A stretch of DNA of 54,174 nucleotides from Burkholderiaceae bacterium (GTDB taxonomy: Bacteria; Pseudomonadota; Gammaproteobacteria; Burkholderiales; Burkholderiaceae): contig CANFME010000004.1 of the NCBI GenBank assembly GCA_947448305.1, positions 1-54,174 of the forward strand, in the 5' to 3' direction. This document shows positions 7,875-16,152 of the stretch, in pieces. The stretch's first letter is position 1; the number at the start of each line of letters is the position of its first letter. A program made the position numbers and the translations under genes. Under the pieces are notes generated by a model that made no database searches, was not told the DNA's origin, and saw only the letters and a list, made by a program, of their open reading frames with translations.

Positions 7875-9587
7875 ATGTTGAATCGATTACAAACTCTGCG
7901 ACTGCAAGCTCTTTTAAACCCGAGTTGGTTGATCTACTTACTCCTTGCCATCGTTTGGTTGAGTACCCTAGGTTTTCGTCATTTACTACCCTCCGATGAA
8001 GGGCGTTATGCTGAAATTGCTCGGGAGATGTTAGTGAGTGGGAATTGGCTAGTCCCCAAATATAACGATTACCTGTATTTCGAAAAACCGCCTTTGCATA
8101 TGTGGATGACCACTCTCGCCTTTAAATTATTTGGCTTGGGTGAGTGGCAAGCAAGGCTTTGGAGTGGACTATCAAGCTTAGGGGGGATTTTCTTCTTCGC
8201 TTATACGGCGAATAAAGTTTGGGGTCCTCGGGTTGGCCATCTGACCGCCATGATTTTGGCGTCTAGTCCATTATGGATTTTAGGTGGTCACTTTAATTCA
8301 CTTGACATGGGTATGGCATTTTTTATGGGGGCCACCCTTTGTTGTTTAATCTTATCTTGGGGATCTACTCCAGGCTCCAAAACGCAACAAAATTGGATGT
8401 TATTGTGCTGGGCCTCCATGGCATTGGCAGTTCTAAGTAAAGGTTTAATCGGTGTCGTTTTACCGGGTTTGGTCATCGTGATCTATACCCTCACTAGCGG
8501 GGATTGGAAATGCTGGACTCAAATGCTATGGATAAAAGGCTTGGGCCTCTTCTTTCTGATTTGCGCTCCATGGTTTATTCTCATTTCGATTGAACACCCC
8601 TCTTTTTTACATTTCTTTTTTATTCGTGAACACTTTGAACGCTTCACTACCAATGAACATGCCCGCGTTGCACCTTGGCATTTTTTTCTCACGCTACTTT
8701 GCGTTGGACTACTTCCTTGGTTAGTGCAATTAGTCACGACTAATTTGCAAATTCTTAAACTACGACTGAAACTGCCACTCAATTCCCCAACATTTAAAGC
8801 GCTTTGGTTATCCTTTGTTTGGTTTGTAGTGATTCTGATTTTCTTTAGTTCATCGCACTCTAAGTTACCGGGGTATATCATCCCCGTTATTCCAGCGCTG
8901 GCCATCTTGATTGCGATTTCGATTGATCATGGCCTTAATTTATCTTTAACTAAAGCCAATTTCTTTCCCGCGCCTTGGTTATGGCAAGTTGGTTTTTTCC
9001 TAGTTCTTTTCATCGTTGGCTTGACAGAAATTTCACTCATCGAAAAAACAGGTGAAACGTATGAAGCGCAGAGTTATCTTGCTTATGCCAAAGATATTCG
9101 CATCGCTCTCCTTATTGGGATTGTTGGCTGTATTTTGTCCTTGTCGTATTACAAGCGAAAAATGCTTAGCCTCGGTCTTTACTCTGTGACTTTTTTAGCC
9201 GTCACATTAACTGCTGGCTTATCACATGAACACGTGGGACGTCTCTTGTCTGGTGTCGATCTAGCACAGCAAGTAAAACCCCTACTCAAACCTGACACGA
9301 AGTTGTATTCCGTGGAGTTGCTGGATCACACACTCCCCTTTTATTTAGAACACACCAGCATTATGGTCAATTTTGAAGATGAGTTAGCCTTTGGGATTGA
9401 ACAAGAACCTAACAAATGGATTAGTAAAACTGCTGATTGGATGCAGGTATGGCAATCCAATCCATCTGAAGATGCTTTTGCGATTTTAACGAACCATAAA
9501 TATGATGAACTTACAAAACTGAGTTTTCCAATGCAATTAGTAGCACGAGATGATTTAAGAGTAATTGTGCGTAAGCCATTGCCATGA
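7875..9587 (+). CDS. arnT: ArnT-like aminoarabinose transferase (GT83 / PMT family)
   Basis: This is an inner-membrane glycosyltransferase predicted to move 4-amino-4-deoxy-L-arabinose (L-Ara4N) from undecaprenyl phosphate to lipid A phosphates on the periplasmic face, which lowers polymyxin binding. The 570-residue protein begins with a membrane segment and the acidic loop LLPSDEGRYAEIAREML typical of PMT/ArnT enzymes, followed by YFEKPPLHMW and about a dozen hydrophobic segments, with a soluble C-terminal region. The role is supported by arnB, arnC, arnA-like and arnD genes directly downstream. Specificity for L-Ara4N comes from this context, since the family also transfers other sugars. 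Confidence 0.85.
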   Translation: MLNRLQTLRLQALLNPSWLIYLLLAIVWLSTLGFRHLLPSDEGRYAEIAREMLVSGNWLVPKYNDYLYFEKPPLHMWMTTLAFKLFGLGEWQARLWSGLSSLGGIFFFAYTANKVWGPRVGHLTAMILASSPLWILGGHFNSLDMGMAFFMGATLCCLILSWGSTPGSKTQQNWMLLCWASMALAVLSKGLIGVVLPGLVIVIYTLTSGDWKCWTQMLWIKGLGLFFLICAPWFILISIEHPSFLHFFFIREHFERFTTNEHARVAPWHFFLTLLCVGLLPWLVQLVTTNLQILKLRLKLPLNSPTFKALWLSFVWFVVILIFFSSSHSKLPGYIIPVIPALAILIAISIDHGLNLSLTKANFFPAPWLWQVGFFLVLFIVGLTEISLIEKTGETYEAQSYLAYAKDIRIALLIGIVGCILSLSYYKRKMLSLGLYSVTFLAVTLTAGLSHEHVGRLLSGVDLAQQVKPLLKPDTKLYSVELLDHTLPFYLEHTSIMVNFEDELAFGIEQEPNKWISKTADWMQVWQSNPSEDAFAILTNHKYDELTKLSFPMQLVARDDLRVIVRKPLP

Positions 9588-9629
9588 AGCATGGCAAAAA
9601 GTCTCAATAACCTATAGGTTTCAAAATCA

Positions 9630-10001
9630 ATGAATATATCTAGTTTCTCGTATTTATTCGCAGGCATCTTACTCAATGCCTGCGCGCAACTGTTGCTTAA
9701 AGCTGGGACAAATCGTCTTGGTGAAATAACCCTCGCCCCGTCAACACTACTACCTACCTTAATGCAATTAGGTACCAATTTACCCATCCTCGGTGGTCTA
9801 GCTTTATACGGCCTATCGGTCATTACTTGGATCGCAGGTTTGTCTAGGGTAGATGTCTCGATTGCTTACCCTCTCTTATCTTTAGGTTACGTGGTCAATG
9901 CTATTGCGGCATATTATTTATTTGGCGAGGTATTATCAACACAGCGCATGCTCGCTATTGGTATTATCTTGGTAGGCGTCTATATTTTGGCAAGATCTTA
10001 A
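9630..10001 (+). CDS. arnE: SMR/EamA-type flippase subunit, ArnE/ArnF-like
   Basis: This is a 123-residue, four-helix membrane protein of the small multidrug resistance type. Helices are visible at SSFSYLFAGILLNACAQLLL, LGGLALYGLSVITWIAGL, VSIAYPLLSLGYVVNAIAAY and MLAIGIILVGVYILA. In the arn system ArnE and ArnF form a heterodimer thought to flip undecaprenyl-phosphate-Ara4N across the inner membrane. Only one such gene is present here, between arnT and arnB, so it may act as a homodimer or pair with a protein encoded elsewhere. The ArnE versus ArnF assignment cannot be decided from the sequence. Confidence 0.75.
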   Translation: MNISSFSYLFAGILLNACAQLLLKAGTNRLGEITLAPSTLLPTLMQLGTNLPILGGLALYGLSVITWIAGLSRVDVSIAYPLLSLGYVVNAIAAYYLFGEVLSTQRMLAIGIILVGVYILARS

Positions 10002-10025
10002 TCCTTTCTTATTGGGCTAAAAGCT

Positions 10026-11198
10026 ATGAGCAACTCAGAAGTTTCCTTCCTGCCGTTCACAAAACCGACCATTGATGAAGAGACGATTGCGGCTGTCGGA
10101 GAAGTATTGCGCTCAGGATGGATCACGACGGGGCCCAAAAATGCGCAGTTAGAGAAAACCTTATCGGATTATTTTGGCGGCAGACCAGTACGTTGTTTTG
10201 CCAATGGCACAGCCACCATGGAAATCGCCTTAAGGATTGCTGGTATAGGCCCAAGTGATGAAGTCATTACTAGCCCTATTTCATGGGTTTCGACCTCTAA
10301 TGTGATTTTAACTGTTGGGGCGAAACCGGTCTTTGTGGATATTGATCCAATCACCCGTAATCTTGATCTCAATCTAATTGAAAAAGCCATCACACCAGCG
10401 ACCAAAGCGATCATGCCCGTCTACCTGGCTGGTTTACCGGTTGATATGGAGCACTTATACAGAATTGCTGATAAATATCACCTGCGGGTAATTGAAGACG
10501 CAGCACAAGCTTTAGGTAGTTCCTGGCAGGGGAGTCTGATTGGCGCTGCTAGTCCGCTGCGCTCTGATTTAGTCAGTTTTAGTTTTCAAGCTAATAAGAA
10601 CGTCACAAGTATTGAAGGTGGTTGCCTCGTCATGAATACGGAGGAAGAAGCCGTTCTTGCTAGTAAATATCGTTTGCAGGGCGTCACACGCACAGGTCTT
10701 GATGGCATGGAGGTTGATGTACTCGGTGGCAAGCATAACCTCACCGATGTCAATGCCGTGATTGGCTTACACCAATTTGCAAAAATTGCTCAAGTGACCG
10801 CTACTCGTCATGAATTGGCGAAACATTACTTTGCCAGTTTTGCAATGACCTCACTCGCAGCATTAGGACTCCAATTACCTGTGGCAGATTTCACTAATTC
10901 GAATTGGCATATGTTTCAGGTTGTGCTGCCCATTGAGGCCTTAGAAAATCGTCAGAGCAACCGTGCTGACATCATGCAAAAGATGAAAGATCAACAGATT
11001 GGTTGTGGCTTGCACTATCCCATCATTACGCAGTTTGCCCTTTACCAAGAGCTTGGTTATGACCCAGCAAATACTCCACACGCCATGCGAGTGGGTAAAT
11101 CCATTTTGACTCTGCCTTTATTTGCCCAAATGACGAATACTGATGTAGAGCGGGTGGTTACCAGTTTAGAAAATGCCCTTCTCTCCGTCTTAGGCTAA
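10026..11198 (+). CDS. arnB: UDP-4-keto-arabinose aminotransferase ArnB
   Basis: ArnB is a DegT/DnrJ/EryC1 PLP aminotransferase that converts UDP-4-keto-arabinose to UDP-L-Ara4N using glutamate. The 390-residue protein opens with FLPFTKPTIDEETIAAVGEVL and SGWITTGP, then CFANGTATMEIALRI, VIEDAAQALGSSW, and the PLP-lysine region SFQANKNVTSIEGG. The final third includes CGLHYP, also seen in this family. Spacing to the flippase gene is 24 bases. Function is well supported by family and operon. Confidence 0.92.
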   Translation: MSNSEVSFLPFTKPTIDEETIAAVGEVLRSGWITTGPKNAQLEKTLSDYFGGRPVRCFANGTATMEIALRIAGIGPSDEVITSPISWVSTSNVILTVGAKPVFVDIDPITRNLDLNLIEKAITPATKAIMPVYLAGLPVDMEHLYRIADKYHLRVIEDAAQALGSSWQGSLIGAASPLRSDLVSFSFQANKNVTSIEGGCLVMNTEEEAVLASKYRLQGVTRTGLDGMEVDVLGGKHNLTDVNAVIGLHQFAKIAQVTATRHELAKHYFASFAMTSLAALGLQLPVADFTNSNWHMFQVVLPIEALENRQSNRADIMQKMKDQQIGCGLHYPIITQFALYQELGYDPANTPHAMRVGKSILTLPLFAQMTNTDVERVVTSLENALLSVLG

Positions 11199-11236
11199 TA
11201 AGGGGCACCGCTAGCCGAATTTCTGTGCCGTAAAGC

Positions 11237-11252
11237 ATCAATTATTATTGAT
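11237..11252 (+). other. small hairpin in the arnB-arnC gap
   Basis: ATCAAT-TATT-ATTGAT forms a perfect six-pair stem in the 80-base gap between arnB and arnC. There is no T-run after it, so it is not a convincing terminator. It could affect mRNA processing or be chance in AT-rich DNA. Confidence 0.3.
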
Positions 11253-11278
11253 ACACAAAAAACCTTTAGAATTACTTC

Positions 11279-12316
11279 ATGTCAAAAAATATCATTCATA
11301 GCACATCAATGGAACGGTTTACTCCGGCAAAGCCAGAGTCTCCCCTGATTTCTATTGTGATTCCGGTGTACAACGAAGAGGAAGGTCTACAAGCATTATT
11401 TGATCGTCTTTATCCCGCTTTGGACACTATGGTCGATACTTTAAAAGTTCGCTATGAGGTGGTTTTTATTAATGATGGCAGTCGCGATCAATCTGCTCAA
11501 CTTTTAGCTAAGCAGTTTGACAAACGCCCCGACACCACCAGGGTAGTTTTATTTAACGGTAATTTTGGTCAACATATGGCCATCATGGCTGGATTTTCTT
11601 ATGCGAAGGGTGACTTTGTCGTCACTTTAGATGCGGACTTACAAAATCCTCCAGAGGAAATCCACCGCATCGCCCAGTGTCTCCTTGATGGATATGACTA
11701 TGTAGGCACGATTCGTATTGCTAGAAAAGATTCTTATTTCAGACGTTATGCCTCTAAGGCAATGAATCAACTAAGGGATCGCATCACCCGTATCACCATG
11801 ACTGACCAAGGTTGCATGATGCGTGGCTATGATCGGCGAGTGGTCAATTTGATGAGAAAAAGTAAAGAAATCAATACTTTTATTCCTGCATTAGGTTTCA
11901 CCTATGCAAGTAAAAAGATTGAAATTGAGATCAAACATGAGGAGCGCTTTGCAGGTGAGTCTAAGTATTCTCTCTATCAATTAATCAGGTTAAATTTTGA
12001 CTTAGTAACGGGCTTTTCCGTGATGCCACTGCAAGCTTTTTCTTTAATTGGCATCTTGTTGGCAATTGCCTCAGGCTTATTATTTATTCTGCTGTTAGTG
12101 CGTCGCTTTATTCTTGGTGCCGAAGTAGAAGGTGTGTTTACCTTATTTGCCCTGAACTTTTTCCTTATGGGTGTTTTACTCTTTGGAGTCGGCTTATTAG
12201 GTGAATACACCGGTCGGATCTATGAACAAGTTCGTAAGCGACCTAGGTATGTTGTGATGGGTGTTTTAGAGCAAGATGATGCAATTTCAGGTGAGACGAT
12301 TGACGCTTCGGAATAA
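11279..12316 (+). CDS. arnC: undecaprenyl-phosphate 4-deoxy-4-formamido-L-arabinose transferase ArnC
   Basis: ArnC is a GT2-family enzyme that transfers formylated L-Ara4N from UDP to undecaprenyl phosphate on the cytoplasmic face. The 345-residue protein has ISIVIPVYNEEEGL, VVFINDGSRDQS, VVTLDADLQNPPEE with the DAD metal site, and TDQGCMMRGY. Two C-terminal transmembrane segments follow (around residues 245-270 and 280-305). It overlaps the start of the next gene, so the two are translationally coupled. Specificity is assigned from the family and from the surrounding arn genes. Confidence 0.9.
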   Translation: MSKNIIHSTSMERFTPAKPESPLISIVIPVYNEEEGLQALFDRLYPALDTMVDTLKVRYEVVFINDGSRDQSAQLLAKQFDKRPDTTRVVLFNGNFGQHMAIMAGFSYAKGDFVVTLDADLQNPPEEIHRIAQCLLDGYDYVGTIRIARKDSYFRRYASKAMNQLRDRITRITMTDQGCMMRGYDRRVVNLMRKSKEINTFIPALGFTYASKKIEIEIKHEERFAGESKYSLYQLIRLNFDLVTGFSVMPLQAFSLIGILLAIASGLLFILLLVRRFILGAEVEGVFTLFALNFFLMGVLLFGVGLLGEYTGRIYEQVRKRPRYVVMGVLEQDDAISGETIDASE

Positions 12317-13232
12317 CACTGCAGTTGTATTTGCCTATCACACTGTAGGTGTTAAGTGTCTGCGGGCCTTAATTGAGGGTGGATTTGAGATTCCCCTCGT
12401 GATTTCTCATGCAGATAGTCCCAGTGAAAACATTTGGTTTGAGTCTGTCGCTAATTTGTGCCAGGCCCATCAAATTCCGGTTCTTTTAGACCCTGACCTA
12501 AGTGACCCTAAGTTGCAAGATCAGATCGCACAAATACAACCTGATTATTTGTTTTCTTTTTATTTTAGGCAAATGATTCCAACGACAATTTTGCAGCTCC
12601 CTAAGTTGGCAGCGCTCAATATGCACGGCTCTTTACTCCCCAAATATCGTGGTCGAGTACCAATCAACTGGGCAGTCCTGCACGGCGAGCATGAAACGGG
12701 TGCGACTTTACATGTGATGGAAGTTAAACCTGATGCGGGCGATATCGTCAGCCAAGAAGTGGTGCCAATTGGTCCTGACCAAACTGCTTACGAGGTTTTT
12801 AATGAAGTCAGCCAAGCGGCAGTGATTGCCTTAGAAAAAGTATTGCCGCAACTTCTTCAAGGCCAGATTCCTAGATCAAAAAATGATCTCTCACAGGGTA
12901 GTTACTTTGGCGGTCGCAAACCGCAAGATGGTTTGATAAACTGGCAAGCGAGTAGCAATGAAGTTTATAACCTTTACCGTGCGGTTGCCCCTCCTTATCC
13001 AGGAGCTTTTACGATGTTAGGCGAGCATCAACTGGTCGTTGCAAAAGCCCGTAAAATACTTCCGGATTCCCTACCAAGCACCCAAGCTCTGGGACTTGGT
13101 GTATTTGACGGTAAAATTGTAGGCTGTTGTTCAGATTGGGGCGGCCTATTGATCGACGAACTTCGGCAGAATGAATCCCTTGTCAGCCCACAGGACTTGC
13201 AAAAATTACTGAATACTTTCACAAACGCTTAG
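12300..13232 (+). CDS. arnA: UDP-L-Ara4N formyltransferase (N-terminal half of ArnA as a separate protein)
   Basis: This enzyme formylates UDP-L-Ara4N with N10-formyl-tetrahydrofolate. In E. coli it is the N-terminal domain of bifunctional ArnA. Here it is a free protein of about 310 residues. The Asn-His-Asp catalytic set is visible in LNMHGSLLPKYRGRVPINWA and KPDAGDIVSQE. ArnA-like sequence starts at AVVFAYHTVG. The track starts at ATG 12276, but an AGGTGAG ribosome-binding site lies six bases before a TTG at 12300, which leaves only 17 bases of overlap with arnC and fits the family N-terminus better. The start remains uncertain. The decarboxylase half is the next gene. Confidence 0.88.
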   Translation: MTLRNNTAVVFAYHTVGVKCLRALIEGGFEIPLVISHADSPSENIWFESVANLCQAHQIPVLLDPDLSDPKLQDQIAQIQPDYLFSFYFRQMIPTTILQLPKLAALNMHGSLLPKYRGRVPINWAVLHGEHETGATLHVMEVKPDAGDIVSQEVVPIGPDQTAYEVFNEVSQAAVIALEKVLPQLLQGQIPRSKNDLSQGSYFGGRKPQDGLINWQASSNEVYNLYRAVAPPYPGAFTMLGEHQLVVAKARKILPDSLPSTQALGLGVFDGKIVGCCSDWGGLLIDELRQNESLVSPQDLQKLLNTFTNA

Positions 13233-13291
13233 AATACTGTCTACAGCATGCAGTATTATCACTTTTCAATATCCGAGGCGAATGACCCAAT

Positions 13292-14338
13292 ATGGCTAAA
13301 AAAATCTTAATCCTAGGTGTAAACGGTTTTATCGGTCACCATCTTTCCAAGCGTATCTTAGAGACTACAGATTGGGAAGTCTACGGCATGGATATGCAAA
13401 ATGATCGACTCGGTGACATCATCAATCATCAAAGGATGCATTTTTTCGAGGGTGATATTACGATTAATAAAGAGTGGGTTGAGTATCACGTGCGTAAATG
13501 TGACGTGATTTTGCCCTTGGTGGCAATTGCGACGCCAGCCACTTATGTGCAACAACCACTCAAAGTATTTGAGCTCGATTTTGAAGCTAATTTACCGATT
13601 GTTCGCTCTGCCCATAAATACGGTAAACACCTCGTCTTCCCTTCAACATCTGAAGTTTACGGTATGAGCACGGACGCTGAATTTGACCCGGAGTCTTCAC
13701 CCCTGATTTATGGCCCAATTAATAAACCAAGATGGATTTATGCTTGCGCGAAACAGCTAATGGACCGCGTCATTTGGGGTTACGGGATGGAAGGCTTACG
13801 CTTTACGCTCTTTAGGCCTTTTAACTGGATTGGACCTGGTCTCGATAGTATATATACCGCCAAGGAAGGATCCTCACGCGTCGTCACCCAATTTTTAGGT
13901 CACATTGTGCGCGGTGAACCCATCAATTTAGTCGATGGTGGTATGCAAAAAAGAGCATTTACTTATATTGATGATGGTATCGATGCTTTGGCTTTGATTT
14001 TAGAAAACAAAAATGATATTGCCAATGGCAAGATTTATAACATTGGTAACCCAACTAACAACCATTCTGTCAAAGAATTAGCTAATATGATGTTAGCCAT
14101 TGCCAATCGGATTCCTGAGTATCAAGCAACTGCTAAATTGGTCAACGTGCAAGAAACGACGGCGAACGCTTACTATGGTACCGGTTACCAAGACGTACAA
14201 AACCGCGTGCCAAAAATTGAAAATACGATGACTGAATTAGGTTGGAAGCCCACCACAACAATGGAAGATGCCCTTGAGCATATTTTCGAAGCCTATCGTC
14301 TGGATGTGGCCCATGCGCGCAGTTTAGTGGATCATTAA
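13292..14338 (+). CDS. arnA: UDP-glucuronate oxidative decarboxylase (C-terminal half of ArnA as a separate protein)
   Basis: This NAD-dependent short-chain (extended SDR) enzyme converts UDP-glucuronate to UDP-4-keto-pentose, the first committed step of L-Ara4N synthesis. The 348-residue protein has the Rossmann motif ILGVNGFIGHHLSKRI, FPSTSEVYGM, the YxxxK catalytic pair in YACAKQLMDR, and the decarboxylase-specific-looking RPFNWIGPGLDS. It corresponds to residues from about 315 onward in fused ArnA. It follows the formyltransferase by 59 bases. No ugd gene to make UDP-glucuronate is in the window, so that enzyme must be elsewhere. Confidence 0.9.
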   Translation: MAKKILILGVNGFIGHHLSKRILETTDWEVYGMDMQNDRLGDIINHQRMHFFEGDITINKEWVEYHVRKCDVILPLVAIATPATYVQQPLKVFELDFEANLPIVRSAHKYGKHLVFPSTSEVYGMSTDAEFDPESSPLIYGPINKPRWIYACAKQLMDRVIWGYGMEGLRFTLFRPFNWIGPGLDSIYTAKEGSSRVVTQFLGHIVRGEPINLVDGGMQKRAFTYIDDGIDALALILENKNDIANGKIYNIGNPTNNHSVKELANMMLAIANRIPEYQATAKLVNVQETTANAYYGTGYQDVQNRVPKIENTMTELGWKPTTTMEDALEHIFEAYRLDVAHARSLVDH

Positions 14339-14385
14339 TTGACGCAAGTACGCTTTAATATGCTGAACTTTGGGAATACCTACTG

Positions 14386-15318
14386 ATGGGACGGATTGCG
14401 CTCAAAATCGACGTCGATACTTTGCGGGGAACGCAAGAAGGTGTACCTCGCTTACAAAAATTACTCGACATGAATCAGTTGCAGGCCACTTTTTTATTTA
14501 GCTTAGGTTTTGATCATACCGGTTGGGCTTTTAAAAATATTTTCAAACCCGGTTTTTTCCAAAAGGTTTCTCGTACTTCAGTGATTGAGCATTATGGCCT
14601 TAAAACCTTAAGTTACGGTATTCTCTTACCCGCCCCAGATATTGGTAAAAAAGCACGTGCAGAAATGCAATCCGTAGCAAAAAGTGGTCACGAAGTTGGG
14701 ATTCATACTTGGGATCACCGTGTGTGGCAGGACCATGTCCGAGATGCAACACCAGAGTGGACTTTACAACAGATGAATCTAGCTTGGGATCGCTTTACTG
14801 AAATTTTTAAAGAGGTACCAAAAACGCATGGTGCTGCGGGTTGGCAAATGAATCCAACGGCTATTGCGCATCTTGATACTTGGCAAATAAAGTATTCATC
14901 TGATGGTCGTGCACCGATCAACTTAGTTCCCTACAGGGTTAAGTTAGACGGCATGAAAACTTGTCAACATATTCAATACCCGACCACCTTGCCAACCCTA
15001 GATGAGTTAATTGGGGTCGATAATATGACAGGTGAAGATGTCATTAAACATCTATTAGCGCTGACTGCAAGTAACCCGAATGATCAAGTGTTTACTCTGC
15101 ATGCTGAGCTCGAAGGTCAAAAATTCTTACCCCTTTTCGAACAACTTTTAAAGGGTTGGATAAGTCAAGGCCATGAACTGGTCAGCATGCAAGCGTTACA
15201 TCTTTCTTGGCAAAAAACGGGACAATTACGGCATCTCATTGAATTACCATTTAAGTGGGGAGAAATCCCTAATCGAAGTGGGGAATTAATGCTAATGCCC
15301 AATGATTCATTTATTTAA
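14386..15318 (+). CDS. arnD: polysaccharide-deacetylase-family deformylase ArnD
   Basis: ArnD removes the formyl group from undecaprenyl-phosphate-L-Ara4FN before flipping and transfer. The 310-residue NodB-fold protein begins MGRIALKIDVDTLRGT, with the metal/catalytic Asp pair, and has the second motif SGHEVGIHTWDHRVWQDH. KTHGAAGWQMNPTA and HAELEG match the later conserved regions. It is the last arn gene in the run, and a weak AT-rich inverted repeat (TTTAACTT...AAGTTAAA) follows just after the stop. Confidence 0.92.
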   Translation: MGRIALKIDVDTLRGTQEGVPRLQKLLDMNQLQATFLFSLGFDHTGWAFKNIFKPGFFQKVSRTSVIEHYGLKTLSYGILLPAPDIGKKARAEMQSVAKSGHEVGIHTWDHRVWQDHVRDATPEWTLQQMNLAWDRFTEIFKEVPKTHGAAGWQMNPTAIAHLDTWQIKYSSDGRAPINLVPYRVKLDGMKTCQHIQYPTTLPTLDELIGVDNMTGEDVIKHLLALTASNPNDQVFTLHAELEGQKFLPLFEQLLKGWISQGHELVSMQALHLSWQKTGQLRHLIELPFKWGEIPNRSGELMLMPNDSFI

Positions 15319-15428
15319 CTTATTATTACCAAACAAGTTAAATATAAAAAAATGGTGAAAATCATATTTTCGATTTGATCTTAATAACATGGCAAAATTA
15401 GAGTAATCAATATATAAGGGTCTTTAAA

Positions 15429-15896
15429 ATGACAGTGCAAATTGGCGATTCAATCCCCCAGTGTTCTATCCAAGCAACAACAGGGTTGGTTTTCGAACCA
15501 AGTTCCTTTTTAGGAAAAAAACTGGTTTTATATTTTTATCCGAAAGATGCAACGCCTGGATGTACTGTAGAAGCTGGTAATTTTAGAGATACGATTGATG
15601 AATTTACCAAAGCGAACGCCGTGATTGTGGGCGTTTCTCGTGATTCACTCAAGTCACACGAAAACTTTAAAAGTAAACACGAATTACCATTTGAACTCGT
15701 AGCCGACGTGGACGAAGTTTTATGTAGCATTTTTGAAGTCATGAAAATGAAAAACATGTATGGTAAGCAAGTAAGAGGCTTAGACAGAAGCACCTTCCTC
15801 TTTGATTCTAAAGGGATTTTACGTCATGAATGGCGTGGCATTAAGGTTCCAGGGCATGTTGAAGATGTTTTAAAAACAGTGGTTGCAATGTCTTGA
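15429..15896 (+). CDS. bcp: Bcp/PrxQ-type peroxiredoxin
   Basis: This is a thiol peroxidase that reduces hydroperoxides, probably with thioredoxin. The 155-residue protein has the peroxidatic cysteine in YFYPKDATPGCTVEAGNFRD. Many Bcp proteins carry a resolving cysteine five residues later (CxxxxC), but here that position is glycine/alanine (TVEAGNF). The protein therefore looks like a one-Cys or distal-resolving version, and another Cys is present further on in EVLCSIFEV. It is preceded by an AAGGG ribosome-binding site. Its 110-base gap from arnD suggests a separate promoter. Confidence 0.9.
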   Translation: MTVQIGDSIPQCSIQATTGLVFEPSSFLGKKLVLYFYPKDATPGCTVEAGNFRDTIDEFTKANAVIVGVSRDSLKSHENFKSKHELPFELVADVDEVLCSIFEVMKMKNMYGKQVRGLDRSTFLFDSKGILRHEWRGIKVPGHVEDVLKTVVAMS

Positions 15897-16152
15897 AATT
15901 TGGGCTAATGTATTCTTAATGCGAAGAAAACGATGTAAGTCCCTTTTCAACCACTTTCTTGAATTACTTTCTCAAGACAGGTCCTTAGCCCTCCAAAATT
16001 TACACCACTTATGCCAAGCTTTTTTTGGCATGAACAATATCCTTAAGTCGTCCTTGTGGCCTTTGCAACTGACAACATTATTTCGTCAGTTTAGTGGCGT
16101 ACTCGGGCGCATTTTTATTCTATTTTTCAACATACCCCACAGGAGTTAATGC

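Noticed and set aside
15883-16149. 88-codon ORF between bcp and the PhoH gene
   Set aside because: It overlaps the end of bcp, has no recognisable domain and no good ribosome-binding site. It most likely is chance.
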